A DNA stretch of 64,000 nucleotides from Tricholomella constricta (taxonomy: Eukaryota > Basidiomycota > Agaricomycetes > Agaricales > Lyophyllaceae), in contig JAACJP010000044.1 of the NCBI GenBank assembly GCA_013368375.1, forward strand, positions 310,001 to 374,000, read 5' to 3'. The translations under genes were made by a program, and so were the position numbers. Below, in pieces: positions 35,184 to 46,147 of the stretch. Position 1 is the first letter of the stretch. Every line of letters begins with the position of its first letter. Below the pieces are notes generated by a model, which saw nothing but the letters and a program-made list of their open reading frames with translations, was not told the DNA's origin and did not search any database.

Positions 35184-37214
35184 GGCGCTGTCACCATATC
35201 ACCCGGAGGCCTGGGAGCGCCTTCTCTCTGTCCATAGGCTCCTGCCCAGATACCCATCGCTCCCGTCAGATATTCGCACTGGTTTCGACGCAGGCATACC
35301 TCCCATTAATGTTACAAACACCCCCGATAATAGCCCCTCCTTACACGCTCATTCTCAAGCCTACCTCGACATTGTCGAAAAAGAATTCACCTCCCAACGC
35401 TACCTCGGACCTTTCTCTCGGAGCGAAGTGGAATCTCTCATCGGCCCATTTCAGACCTCCCCCCTATCCCTGGTACCGAAACCAGGGAAACCGAACAAAT
35501 TCCGCGCCGTACACAATTTCTCCTTCCCGCGCGCACCCTCCGCCGGTTTCCGGTCCATCAACTACCACATTGATTCGAACCAGTTCCCATGCACTTGGGG
35601 CACCTTCCCCACCATTTGCAACACAATATGGAATCTTCCACCGGACTCTCAAGCTTCTATCAGGGACGTGGCAGAAGCATACAGGTCAGTCCCCATCACT
35701 GCGACCCAGTGGCCCGGTCTGGTCGTCAAGCTTCGTGATCCCAACAGCTTTGCTATCAACACGAACGACAACTTTGGGCTGGCCTCGGCGGGCGGCGTAT
35801 ACGGCACCGTGGGTGACGCGGGTGCAGACATATTCCGCACGGAAGGCATCGGCCCCCTCTCAAAGTGGGTTGACGATCATGTTTTCTTCCGCATACCCCT
35901 CGCCTCTCTTGATAGATACAACGCACAAAGAGAGAAGTGGGCAAAAGTCATCGCAGACAACGGCGGGCGCCTCCAAGACAGGGGCCGTTTCTGGTACAGG
36001 GGCGAAGACATGCCAAGCGGAATCCCCATGGAGTTTGACGAAGACGTGCTTTTCCCGCTCCGCGATTTTTCCAGGAACTCCCCTCGCTCCGCCCTTGATG
36101 CCGCGTATACCTACGCCAGTCAGGACATCGACCAGATCTCGCAGACCCTGGGGATTCCATGGGAGCCGTCCAAGACAGTGGGATTCGACTTCAACGTTCT
36201 GTATCTCGGCTTCATTTGGGACCTTCAGGAGCGCACGGTCTCGGTCCCAGCAGTCAAGAAGGAGAAATACCTCAAGGCCATCCTGGAGTGGAACACCAGG
36301 ACCACGCACACTTTGGAAGACGTCCAGAAGCTTCACGGCAAATTGCTTCACGTTTCCCTCATCGTCCCTGCAGGTCGCGCCTACCTCACCCGACTGGAAG
36401 CCATGCTCGGCACTTTCGATAATCGTCCGTTCGCTCCACACCATGCACCAAGCGGAACCGACCAGGACTTGGAGTGGTGGGCTCGCACTCTCGCACACCC
36501 GTGCATCACTCGCAGAATACCAGGCCCAAGCATTCTTATCGACCATCAGGCCTACTCGGACGCCAGCTCCGGCATCGGGATTGGCATTGTCATCGGCAAC
36601 AGATGGAGAGCCTGGAGGCTCATACCGGGATGGAACAAGGATGGCAGGGACATCGGTTGGGCGGAGGCCATCGGTTTCGAATTCCTCATCTACACGCTAC
36701 TCTCCATCAGCAGCGCAGACGATGAATTCAAGGTTTTCGGGGACAACCGTGGAGTCGTCGAGGGATGGTGGAGAGGACGGAGCCGAAATCGCCCCACCAA
36801 CGACATCACCAAGCGCATCCACGCCAGACTGGCAGAACACAGCTGCACCATCCATTCCCGCTATGTTCCCAGCAAACTCAACCCGGCAGGTAAGCGGAAC
36901 CATAGAACTAGTGCTACACCGAAGGCTGCTACAGAACTAACTCACGCGCCTCAGATGGACCCTCCAGGGGCATATACCCAGCACACAGCCTCCTCCTACC
37001 TGCCGTATCGATCCCTAATGTTCTCCACCCCTTCGTCGTCGACTTCAACGCACCTCTCCACACACGCGAAATACGCGATCGAGTACGTGGTTACGTCCCG
37101 GCTCCTTTACCCAAACCCACCACCGACACCTCAACCAGCGAGAAACAACAGCGCCTTGAACGTTTCCTCGAGTCCGCAGGAGAGGTCCTCCTCCTCAACG
37201 CAACAGACTGGTAG
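35184..37214 (+). CDS. reverse transcriptase-RNase H of the YR retrotransposon
   Basis: The frame is open from 34075, but family similarity starts near 35190, just after the gag stop, so pol is probably reached by frameshift or re-initiation. Coding runs to 36889, then a 65 nt intron (36890-36954), then 36955-37214 (TAG). Visible: SPLSLVPKPGKPNKFRAVHN (fingers), YHIDSNQFPCTWGTF, then the catalytic centre KWVDDHVFFRIP with the VDD form of the YXDD box typical of DIRS-type enzymes. RNase H follows: YSDASSGIGIGI (Asp), FGDNRGVVEGWW, and RYVPSKLNPADGPSRG, the last joined across the intron, which confirms the splice. No DDE integrase is present. All catalytic residues look intact. Confidence 0.82.
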
Positions 37215-37389
37215 AGGGGGCCAGCTAATCCGAACTCGCTACGCTCAACTACCCCGCACGATTTGACAAGGCGAACCCGCGGCATACCACCCCTCCCTCA
37301 CCCCACGGCCATCACAACTACGCCCCCATTGCTTCGCGGGTGACCGACTGCGTCTGTGGAGACCAGAACAACCCACCACGCCCTCCGGA

Positions 37390-38406
37390 GTGATCGATCA
37401 GAACGACATTGACCGGGTGGTCACAACACTGGCTCTAGGATTCGCGGACGGCACCAAGGAATCCTATGGCTCCGGACTATTGGCATGGCATGTATGGTGC
37501 GACTCGAGGAATGTACCGGAAGGTGACCGTGCCCCAGCGTCTCAAATCCTGATCTCAGCTTTCATCTCGTCGCTAACTGGATCTTTTGCCAGAAAAACCA
37601 TCCGAAATTACGTCTATGGACTACGAGCATGGCACGTAGTACACAGCATGCAGTGGCGACCGAACAACAACGAGCTCGACTTGTTGCTCAAAGCGGCGGA
37701 CAAGCTCACTCCAGAAACGTCGAAACGGAAGAAACGACAGCCCTACACCATCGACTTCATCCCCAAACTCCGGGCGCAAATGATTCCAGATGATCCGTTC
37801 GACACCGCCGTTTTCGCTTGCCTCGCATGCCTTTTCTACTCTGCCTCGCGGGTAGGGGAGTTCACCGTCCGGCGGCTCAACGCTTTCGACCCTCGTCTCC
37901 ACCCCTCCAGACAGTCCCTGAGGCGCGACCAGGATCGCGATGGTCGAAAAGTAACGGTCCTTCACATTCCGCGCACAAAGTCGGCCATCAATGGTGAAGA
38001 GGTCTATTGGAGTACACAAAACGGTCCCTCCGACCCCGAGGCGGCACTAGATCGCCACCTGGAGCTCAACCAACCTCCGGAAGACCAACATCTCTTCGCC
38101 TACAGGCACAAAGGAGGCCACCGTCCCCTCACCAAGACCGCTTTCGTCAAGCGCCTGGCTCTTCTAGCACGCAGCGCCGGTCTTGACCCCCTGCAGGGCC
38201 ATGGGATACGCATTGGCGCAACGCTCGAATACCTTCTACGGGGCGTGTCCTTCAAAGTAATGAAGGCCATTGGGCGCTGGCAGAGTGACGCGTTCACGCT
38301 GTACCTGCGGAAGCATGCGCTGATTCTCGCCCCATACATCCAAGCGCAGGCCCCACAAGTCTACGACGACTTTGTGAGGATCCATCAGCAAAAAAACCCG
38401 CCGTAA
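37390..38406 (+). CDS. tyrosine recombinase of the YR retrotransposon
   Basis: At least 338 aa; the same frame is open further upstream (LRPHCFAGDRLRLWRPEQP) without an ATG at 37390, so the protein is probably joined to the pol product or starts upstream. The catalytic set is complete: Arg in YSASRVGEFTVRR, the His-x-x-Arg pair in GHGIRIGATLEYLLRG, and the nucleophile Tyr in SDAFTLYLRKHA. The N-terminal helical domain (KTIRNYVYGLRAWHV) is the usual core-binding part. It should integrate the circular cDNA intermediate. Ends at TAA 38404-38406. Confidence 0.88.
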   Translation: MIDQNDIDRVVTTLALGFADGTKESYGSGLLAWHVWCDSRNVPEGDRAPASQILISAFISSLTGSFARKTIRNYVYGLRAWHVVHSMQWRPNNNELDLLLKAADKLTPETSKRKKRQPYTIDFIPKLRAQMIPDDPFDTAVFACLACLFYSASRVGEFTVRRLNAFDPRLHPSRQSLRRDQDRDGRKVTVLHIPRTKSAINGEEVYWSTQNGPSDPEAALDRHLELNQPPEDQHLFAYRHKGGHRPLTKTAFVKRLALLARSAGLDPLQGHGIRIGATLEYLLRGVSFKVMKAIGRWQSDAFTLYLRKHALILAPYIQAQAPQVYDDFVRIHQQKNPP

Positions 38407-39587
38407 GTAATCCATTTTGAGCAATTGTGATAGTTACAATGTTTCCAAAAATGGTAATTGGCTTATATTTGTATTCTAACCCCTTGCAGAAATTGCAATG
38501 TGATTGCAATGTGTCCAACAGATTATGGTGATTGTGACCGGGTTGCGGTCAGCTGCACTTCGATTGTGGATTAACTATAGAAAGCATTTTCAGAAAATAA
38601 TCTCAGAAGGCCTTTAAACCCCTGCTGATGAAAAATGAGCTAGGGAAACCGATCCTTTCAATGAAATCTATCGAACTCAGACTGCACTGTCAACGGAGCA
38701 ACCCAAAGTTATTTCAAGCTCCGCTTTAAATTCAGCACTTTTGCCACGTCACAAATTTGCGGGTCTCCCAGAGCACTTCGACTTTCCCCCCAACTCCAGT
38801 GCGGTGCAATGACAGTGTTTGTGTGGAGGCTGTTCTCCTCAGTGATGCCTGTGGTATCTGTACCACTGCCTAGTCTGTGGGCACCCCATGTTGGGCACAG
38901 GCACATATTTTGTCTTTCCTTGTCATGTCCCCCCATCTGTGTATCCTTATTGTTCATTTTCGCTGTGTGTCCAAGTCTTTGGCCCGACATTGCGCTTCCC
39001 ATCACTTGTTTGTGCGCTCGCATCCCTCACCTTTTGTTTGGCTGCGTGTCGTGGCCATGGTGCTTATGGCCGGTTTCTAGTTTACGGTTTCACCAGGCTG
39101 TCCCTTGTATTACTCTCAGCACTCAATATATTTTTCATGCTGCATCTCATCTTATGTGTTGAGTCTAGAGTCAAAAGGAAAAGTTACCTGTCCTATAAGC
39201 TGTTGTAATGTGATCACAATCCCCTTGTATCCCACAATAAGGTCTACAATGGTTGCTTATATTGCAAGATTGAGTAATAATTGTTGTGGTTGTAGTCAAA
39301 TTGCACTCGGACCGTAAGGACTGCTATCCAGCCATAATCACCTTTATTAGATTTTACATATTGTGAGCGGATTGCGATCAATTATATTGTTTGTAAGGCT
39401 ATTTATGGAAGTCATAGACCCCTCACAAGACCCAGGCCAATTTGCTGATGTCACGATGCCGACCGGGGTTCGATGATACCTCGAGGACCCTCAGTGGCCT
39501 CTTATTCTTCTCACCAAGGTAACGCTACATCCTTATACGTGGGTGCCGAGTCTCACTCGACGCGTCGCAGCCTCCTTGCAGATGGGA
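38407..39587. other. non-coding 3' region of the YR retrotransposon
   Basis: About 1.2 kb between the recombinase stop and B1. Contains loosely repeated TTGCAATGTGATTGCAATG motifs near 38491-38510 and no plausible gene; the frame 38809-39162 looks random. Confidence 0.5.
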
Positions 39588-39772
39588 ATCGCAGCTCGCC
39601 TCGGCCGCCGGGGTTTTATTAGACTTTTCCTTATGCCGGGAAGCGCTTCGCGCTTTCGCCCACCTTCCACTTAGTCCTACCACTCTGCTTACTTGTCCAG
39701 CCTCATACAGGCAATAATATATTTCGCAAATAATTCTATCCTCACTGAAACCTCCCAAGTTCCCGACAAAGA
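39588..39772 (+). repeat. B1 split direct repeat
   Basis: 185 bp identical by eye to 40057-40241. Three bases (39773-39775) separate it from A2. Confidence 0.92.
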
Positions 39773-39775
39773 TTG

Positions 39776-39933
39776 GTATCTATTACATAGCGAGGAACGA
39801 CCGGCGGATTAGATGTATGTCTTTGTAAGAACGTCGGGTGTTGCCGGCATCTCTTCCTTCCTCCGGCCACATCGACGTTCACAAGAAACTCGAGCCCTCC
39901 GTCGTCGTGAGCGGCTCCACACTCTTTCTTTGC
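39776..39933 (+). repeat. A2 split direct repeat (uninterrupted)
   Basis: 158 bp equal to the two pieces of A1 joined. It keeps the single TA (39816-39817) that is the empty site for the TA-transposon. Confidence 0.92.
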
Positions 39934-40056
39934 CCCACCCACCACTCCCTCTTACACTCGAACATTTCCACAGGACCACAAATCTGGTGTGAGTGAAATG
40001 TCTTTTCTCGTCTCACGGCCCTCACCGAGCCAGCGAGTGTGGTTGCCCACCCGCCC

Positions 40057-40241
40057 ATCGCAGCTCGCCTCGGCCGCCGGGGTTTTATTAGACTTTTCCT
40101 TATGCCGGGAAGCGCTTCGCGCTTTCGCCCACCTTCCACTTAGTCCTACCACTCTGCTTACTTGTCCAGCCTCATACAGGCAATAATATATTTCGCAAAT
40201 AATTCTATCCTCACTGAAACCTCCCAAGTTCCCGACAAAGA
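40057..40241 (+). repeat. B2 split direct repeat (right end of element)
   Basis: 185 bp copy of B1. Sequence after 40241 is genomic flank: the upstream region of an HNH unit. Confidence 0.9.
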
Positions 40242-40367
40242 CAGTGTCATCGATGGTACATGTCAGGAGTTCTAGCTTGGTTCCCGGTAAAGGGTTCAAT
40301 CATAATATCTCCTAGAATCTCGTAACTGTGTCAGTAAGTAGCTGCCTCCTCGAATCTCGATACATAG
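40242..40367 (-). other. upstream flank of HNH copy 1, displaced by the retrotransposon
   Basis: 40263-40346 resembles 41886-41968 (both contain GTCAGGAGTTCTA, CTTGGTTCCCGGT, CATAATATC and GCTGCCTCC). The second stretch is the region upstream of HNH copy 2, so 40242-40367 is best explained as what stood upstream of copy 1 before the insertion. Confidence 0.7.
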
Positions 40368-40421
40368 TTGATTAAATATCGGCGCCGGAAAACAAAAGAC
40401 AGAATTCGTGCTTTTTCCAAG

Positions 40422-41766
40422 CTATTCGTCTGCGATTTGCTCCATCCAAGTATTGACTTTCTCCTCCATGCGTTCGTGCTCTTCCGCTTCCGCCTTCACC
40501 TTGGCTTCTCTTATCAAAATCTTCAACTTGTCCCGGGGCACCGAAATATATGGCATAGCCATAAGAATGTCAAAGTTGTCGGGGCCTTCCTGTGCCTTAC
40601 GTTCATATGCCCGCATCTTCGCAGCGGCAGCTCTTCCATCCGCGATCGCCTTCTCTTCCTCGGTCATGCTGGAGAGGAAAGTTTCTTTCCAAGCCGCGGT
40701 GACATCCTCTTTCAATGTCTCGGTGCCGAAATGTTGAAGCACAGCGCCGGCGTAGACGGCGTCGAAGAGAATGGCAGGGGGCCACTGGGGAGTATCAGAT
40801 ATCCGGATTGGAGAACCAGAAGGGGGTGCATTGCGGCCGCCGAGAAAAAAAGGGATGTCAGGCTTGAAAAGATGTGTTGTATACCTTCTCCCTTCTGGCG
40901 GTGCGTTGGGGTCGAGGTCGGCTGTGTCCATGGCAAAGTTGGGTGTCTGCTCATCGGGGCCATGCCATCAGATCCGGTTTAGGTGTATATATACATACAT
41001 AATACAAGTGGCACACACCGGTAAGAATGCGAGATGTTTACCGAGTCCCTTGTGAGAGAAACCGTTAATGAAGAGGCCATTCCGGACGCTGTTGATGTCT
41101 TGAACGATATCGTCGCCGGCAGTGCTTCGACTGCGGCGCTGGGTATACGTCGAAATATACTACAAATAGTGAGCAAGGATGGAATGCGAGGAAGAGTGGT
41201 ATACCGTATCGCCCTTTGTCTGGGCCAAAAGATGCGCGGCGTCGCATAGTTTCTCATCCAAGCCCGTCATGACACATGAGCTTCCATCTCGCTCCTTAAC
41301 GTCATCGATGAAATGAGCCAACCGAGTGGTGGCAATACTAGAAGTGAAGCTTTCAGTGCGTTCGAGGTCAGGATCGATAGGGCACATCCGTCGCCTCTCC
41401 TCGTCGCTGGTGTGATAGTACAGAGTGGCGGACTCGGATGGAAGGTGGCCAATATCATAGTCCACGATGTCGGGCAAGTCGGGGCTGGATGAAAGGTCGC
41501 CTTCCGCTCCGACGACGACACCGATGGCGTAGCGGATCCATTTGTAGGGCCTTTGCGAGAACTGGCGTGCTTTGAGGGTGTCTAGTGGGAGGCTGAGGCA
41601 ATGGACCCAACGCCAATTTGTGGGAGCAAGATCGAGGTCGGCACCTGCAGGAGCCACGGCACAAGGGAACGATGCATAGACTTGGATCGCGGCCATGATG
41701 AGGGGTGACCAAGTCTGAATCCTGAGACTAGTGTTATTGACTGTGGGAAAGGACTTGTATTCGTGG
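40422..41766 (-). CDS. HNH-domain protein, copy 2 (intact frame)
   Basis: Minus-strand gene with exons about 41766-41210, 41175-41050 and about 40950-40422. N-terminal: SFPTVNNTSLRIQTWSPL and MAAIQVYASFPCAVAP; the first coding exon may lie further upstream. The core is RDGSSCVMTGLDEKLCDAAH followed by LLAQTKGDT, matching the Cys/His pattern of mushroom HNH_2-type domains. A second block reads DDIVQDINSVRNGLFINGFS, then TPNFAMDTADLDPNAPPEGR and a coiled-coil C-terminus ending MEQIADE. Unlike copy 1 it has no early stop. These proteins are multi-copy in Agaricomycetes; nuclease activity and role are unproven. Confidence 0.7.
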
Positions 41767-41799
41767 GAAAATAGACATCTGTTGAATCACGATTCAGGA

Positions 41800-42405
41800 T
41801 TCAGGATTCAGTTGAAAGTCAGTACGTACCTCTGCGGCTCTGCCAGCAACCAGTCCGGCAATAGAGATGAAGACTAAGGTCTGTTGTCAGGAGTTCTATG
41901 TGCTTGGTTCCCGGTGAAAGGCTTCAAATCATAATATCGTAGCTGCGTCAGTAAATAGCTGCCTCCAACCTTTGTAGCCGAGTCGGCACTGTCATTTTCC
42001 ACTAGCAAATGGCGAGATTCAATTGAGCGCACTTTTGGCGAGACTCAAGGGATGATCCATGACTTGAAGAAGAACACCCCCATATAGCAGCAATACCTTG
42101 TGGGAGAGTGTCGAGTCAGAGCGACAAATGAGGCATAGGAGCGAAATCGATCGAAACGAAAACAGACCTGCCCGATTTCAGCTCTTTAGGAGAGCAAGTC
42201 CTGATAAGATCAAGAGCAGCGTAAAAAACCAACGAACACAGAAGGCGAGCGCGAGACGGTGAGCCACTGAGCCACACTCGCTGAGTGCGAAATAGCGTGG
42301 CGTGGGAAGTTGGGGTCGGGTTGGGTGAGCGCCTGGACCGCAGGCGCTGTGCTGTGCTGTCCTTGACTTATAACTTTTCCTTTTTCCCGGCCAGTGACTC
42401 GAGTT
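41800..42405. other. intergenic region upstream of RNA14
   Basis: Left part is the upstream flank of HNH copy 2 with a small triple GATTCAG repeat at about 41791-41812. Right part should hold the RNA14 promoter. No other gene seen. Confidence 0.45.
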
Positions 42406-45404
42406 ATGGCAGAACCGGACAATTTTACTGGCGACCAGACGCAACCATCCGAAGAAATCTTCAATGCTCTAGAATCCATGAAGAATGAGCCACTGGCGGA
42501 CTCCGTGCCAACTCCGACCGAATACGACGCGCTCACAGCAGAAGTAAGGGAGAAGCCCCATAATCCGGACGCCTGGAGGCGCCTCATTGAACTAGCTGAA
42601 AACTCTGGAGAGATAGAAAAAATTCGTGCGGCATTCGATGCCTTGTTACATCACTACCCGAACACCGTGTGTTGAGCTTCAAGGTTCTCTTTTCTCCGCG
42701 AGTCTGATTTCATTCTCAGTCCTCTGCTCAAATACGATACATTGGCCACTTCTTGGAAGATCCATCTACGTTCGGAGAAGCAGAAGAGCTATTCAAAAGG
42801 TTCCTAAAAATTTCGCCGTCAGTCGACCTTTGGAAGTTTTATTTGGTTTATGTTCGGTGAGGTCTTCGTTTACTACGGTGTGTTCCATTCATACTCAGTA
42901 AGCTATAGACGTGTCAACACCGGTCCATCAACGCGTGACACGGTTCGAAAGTCTTATGAGTTCGCACTCAATCATGTCGGGCAGGATAAGGATAGCGGTG
43001 AGATCTGGCGGGATTATCTACAATTTTTGCGCAGCGGCGACGTGAGTTATCGCAAACTTTTCCGATCACTGTTGACTGACCAGGAGAGCAGACAACAACT
43101 ACATGGGAGGAACAGCAAAAAATGGACGCCCTCCGAAAAGTATACCATCGTGCCGTCCAAATCCCCCTCGACAATGTCGAAGGCCTCTGGCAGGACCTCG
43201 AAGCGTTCGAGAACAGTCTTAATCGGATCACAGCTAAGAAATTCATGGCCGACCTCTCCCCCTCGCACATGCAGGCCCGCACGACGCTACGGCAGCTCAT
43301 GAACCACGTAGGCGCGCTGTACCCCACACCGCCCCCTTCACCTCCTAACCGGCCCGAAATCCTGTTACCGTCCCTTCCGACCTTCAATGCGTCAGAGCGC
43401 ATGCTCGTGGGCAAATGGAAGGCGTACCTCAAGTGGGAGGAGAGCAACCCACTTGAGATCGAAGACAAGGACAGGGCGGTGCTCATCTCGCGTATACAAG
43501 GAGTTTACCGCAAGGCTGTCATTCGCATGCGTTACTACACGGAGATATGGTTCATGGCGTACACGTGGACAATGAGCGTGGGGAAGCAGGACGAGGCAAT
43601 GTCGATCCTTCGCGCGGGCATAGAAGCCAACCCGAGCAGGTGCGTGAAGCTCAACTTGATCCGTTCATTTTCTAACTTTTACCTAGTTTTCTCCTTACGT
43701 TCGCCTATGCTGAAGCCCAAGAAGCCAGAAAGGAGTTTGCGGATGTGCATGCCACCTTTGACAAGTTCCTCAGCGTGCTTCGCTCCAAGCTTGAAGCGCT
43801 CGAAGCGCAAACCAAGGCTGTCGAGCTATCAATTACTGCCAACGGATCTGCCCCAACCGCGTCAGCGACGGGCGTCACTGATGCTGGCATGCAGTCAACA
43901 AACACATCGTTTAACACCCAGTCGTCTGATGACAAGCCACCGAAAACCTCCGAAGTGGCTGAGAGGCGGACAGAGTATGGGCTGGCGTATATTGTGTACA
44001 TGCGGTTCGGTCGGAGGGCGGAGGGTGTCAAGTCGTCGCGTGCTGTATTTGGCAAGGCGAGAAAAGACCGATGGGCACCCTGGGAGGTTTACGAAGCTGC
44101 TGGTGTGTTAAACGTATTCCGTTTCGTTCTGCGATTGACATATCTGACATGCTGCTCGTATCCCTGCAGCGCTGATGGAGTATCATTGTTCAGATGACAA
44201 GTCGGTCGCTAGCCGGATCTTCGAGAAAGGTTTGGATCTTTTTGGAGATGAGATCGAATACGTTCTAAGGTATCTCGGCTTCCTCATTTCAATTAATGAT
44301 GAGAACAGTAAGTCCTTGCATGATAATCTCAAGCTTCAGTGTTTATCGACGTTGGAAAATCAGATGCTCGAGCTCTCTTTGAACGCGTCATTGGTGCCTT
44401 TCCTCCTGAACGTGCCCGGCCTCTATGGGAACGCTGGGCAAGGTATGAATATCAGTACGGTGACCTCGATGCTGCCCAGAAACTAGAGAAACGCATTGCC
44501 GAAGTCTTCCCCACTGGTACGTCATCTGCCGAACTTTCCTCTCCCCGACCATTTAATCATGATTTTCAGACCCCCCAATCAAGCGTTTCGCGCAACGTCA
44601 CATCTACCTCGGCACGGATGCCATTGCCGCGCGCGATCTCGGTTTCGCAATGGCGCGCAAAGCCACCACCGCACAGCCCCTTGGGCGGTCCGAGACCGCA
44701 CAATCCCTCTCCTCTACCGGCGGCGGCGGCGGCGGCGGCACCACCTCCAGCAACAACAACGCGCCCCACAAACGGCCTGCCTCGCCTGACTACCGCAAAC
44801 GCGAGGAGCGCGGCGGCGGCGGCGACTACAGCCAGTCGCACAAGCGTGCCCGGCCGCTGTCGCCACCGCCCCGTGGTGAGAGGGACCGTGACAGATGGGA
44901 TCCACCCCGCAGGCGATTCAGCCCCGGACCCCAACCAGCCTGGGAGAGGGAGAACCGCGAACGCGCACCACTGCCGCCACCGAGGGTGCAGCAGGAAAGG
45001 GAGGAGGAGAAACCGAAGATACCAAACGTGATTTCCTGGTTTGTCGGGGAGCTGCCGGCGCCTGCTTCGTTTGATGGTGCGTTTCTCTTTGGTTTTTTTA
45101 TATGTGATTAACGTGTTTGATTGAACTTTTCGTCGGGTTGGTTTTTTTTTTACAGGTCCTGTGTTCCGCACGGAGGACTTGATGAATCTATTTAGAAATG
45201 CTGTAATACCTAGTAGTGGTAGATCGAAATCGCCCTCCGGCCCGACGCCGCTTCGAAGTGGTGCGTACTTGTCCCTTCCCTTCCTTTCCTCTCGAGCGTT
45301 TGTTTAGCTTCTTTTGGTGTTTCGCGCCTGCAGGCGGACGCCCTCCCCCAGATTACGGACCATACCAGGGCCCAGGAGGGGGCCGCACTGGCCGGCGATA
45401 TTGA
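42406..45404 (+). CDS. RNA14: RNA14/CstF77 mRNA 3'-end processing protein
   Basis: Predicted 830 aa from ten exons: 42406-42666, 42720-42856, 42909-43041, 43092-43639, 43687-44102, 44170-44307, 44340-44516, 44570-45076, 45156-45260, 45334-45404. Half-a-TPR (HAT) repeats run through most of the protein ([63 protein letters not shown]), the Suf domain of RNA14 and CstF-77. The C-terminal 200 residues are Gly/Pro/Arg-rich and carry [20 protein letters not shown], matching the monkeytail/hinge segment that holds RNA15/CstF-64. It scaffolds cleavage factor IA/CstF in the nucleus. Start ATG 42406 is the first Met of the frame. Convergent with the RhoGAP gene. Confidence 0.92.
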
Positions 45405-46147
45405 TACCATCAACTGTGACAGAGCCCAAGTGCTGGCTGGCTGGCTTTCGCGATCGCGACAACTTTTCTTTTAGTCTTCTCTGTCGGGTCGGGAAAGGGG
45501 GTTGCGTTGCCATCGATCGTTCGTATGAGCCCACCGCAAGGCCAAGGCGCTGTCCTGTTCCTGTTCCCTGAGACGAGGCAAAATGGCATGGCAATTGGCA
45601 AGCAAGTGGCAGCACCCCTGGCCAGATGAGGGAGGCTGCAGGCATCGCACGACACAGCACGACAACGGCAAGGTCTTCTTCCTCGAGAGGCGCATAATCA
45701 TAATCAATCAACCATGTGTATAGCCTATGCAGAGCCTGCGGTCGACGGGGCCGCCCCCACACACACAACCCATGGAACTTTTGTCTGTACACACACTTCA
45801 CGTTTTTGGTCACGACGGGCAGTTGTGGAGCCCTGTTTCCCTTTTTCATGTTAAAAATTCTCTTTTTCACCCACACATGTCCTTGCTCTCTCTCTCAAAG
45901 TTAGTCAATACATATGCTCTATGCACAAGTAGTGTTGGGTTAGCGGTAGTTGGGGGGTGGGGTGGTATCGGTATCGTTTTGATCTAGCGGGTCAGTATTA
46001 ATAAAGGAAGGAGCGGATACAGTTCGTCAGAGTAAGCACAGCAATAGATTAAAATGAATAGCCAAAAGAAAACTATAGATCGATGAATAAATACGCCATG
46101 CGCCCGCGCCTCATAAGTAAGTGTCGAACCAAAAGCAAAGAAAGCCC
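45405..46147. other. intergenic region between convergent genes
   Basis: 3' UTRs of RNA14 and the RhoGAP gene. No additional gene seen. Confidence 0.5.

Larger units (their letters stand above)
30961..40241 (+). mobile_element. tyrosine-recombinase retrotransposon (PAT/Ngaro/DIRS type) with split direct repeats
   Basis: A nearly complete element. The outer ends are A1 (left) and B2 (right); internally B1 and A2 abut just left of B2, giving A1-gag-RT/RNase H-YR-B1-A2-B2. This is the split-direct-repeat layout known for PAT and Ngaro elements, which integrate by a tyrosine recombinase instead of a DDE integrase and make no target duplication; none is visible at 30960/40242. A1 and A2 are identical over 158 bp once the inserted TA-transposon is removed, and B1 and B2 over 185 bp, so the element is young. 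Without the inserted transposon it is about 7.4 kb. It sits between an HNH gene and that gene's upstream flank. Confidence 0.85.

Noticed and set aside
34745..36940. 731-codon second frame over the RT region
   Set aside because: It overlaps the RT/RNase H frame in another phase and has Ser/Thr/Arg-biased composition; only the RT frame carries catalytic motifs.
38530..39460. Another insertion flanked by direct repeats (38536-38640 and 39357-39460) in the 3' region of the YR element
   Set aside because: Only scattered short matches (for example TTGCTGATG, GCGGATTGCG-like); no sharp ends or target duplication could be defined.
41791..41812. GATTCAG triple repeat as an attachment or target site
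   Set aside because: Too short, no matching sequence at the ends of the YR element; probably slippage.
44566..45171. 201-codon minus-strand frame across the RNA14 C-terminus
   Set aside because: Shadow of the GGC/CCG-rich coding sequence; the plus-strand frame is confirmed by ten phase-consistent exons.
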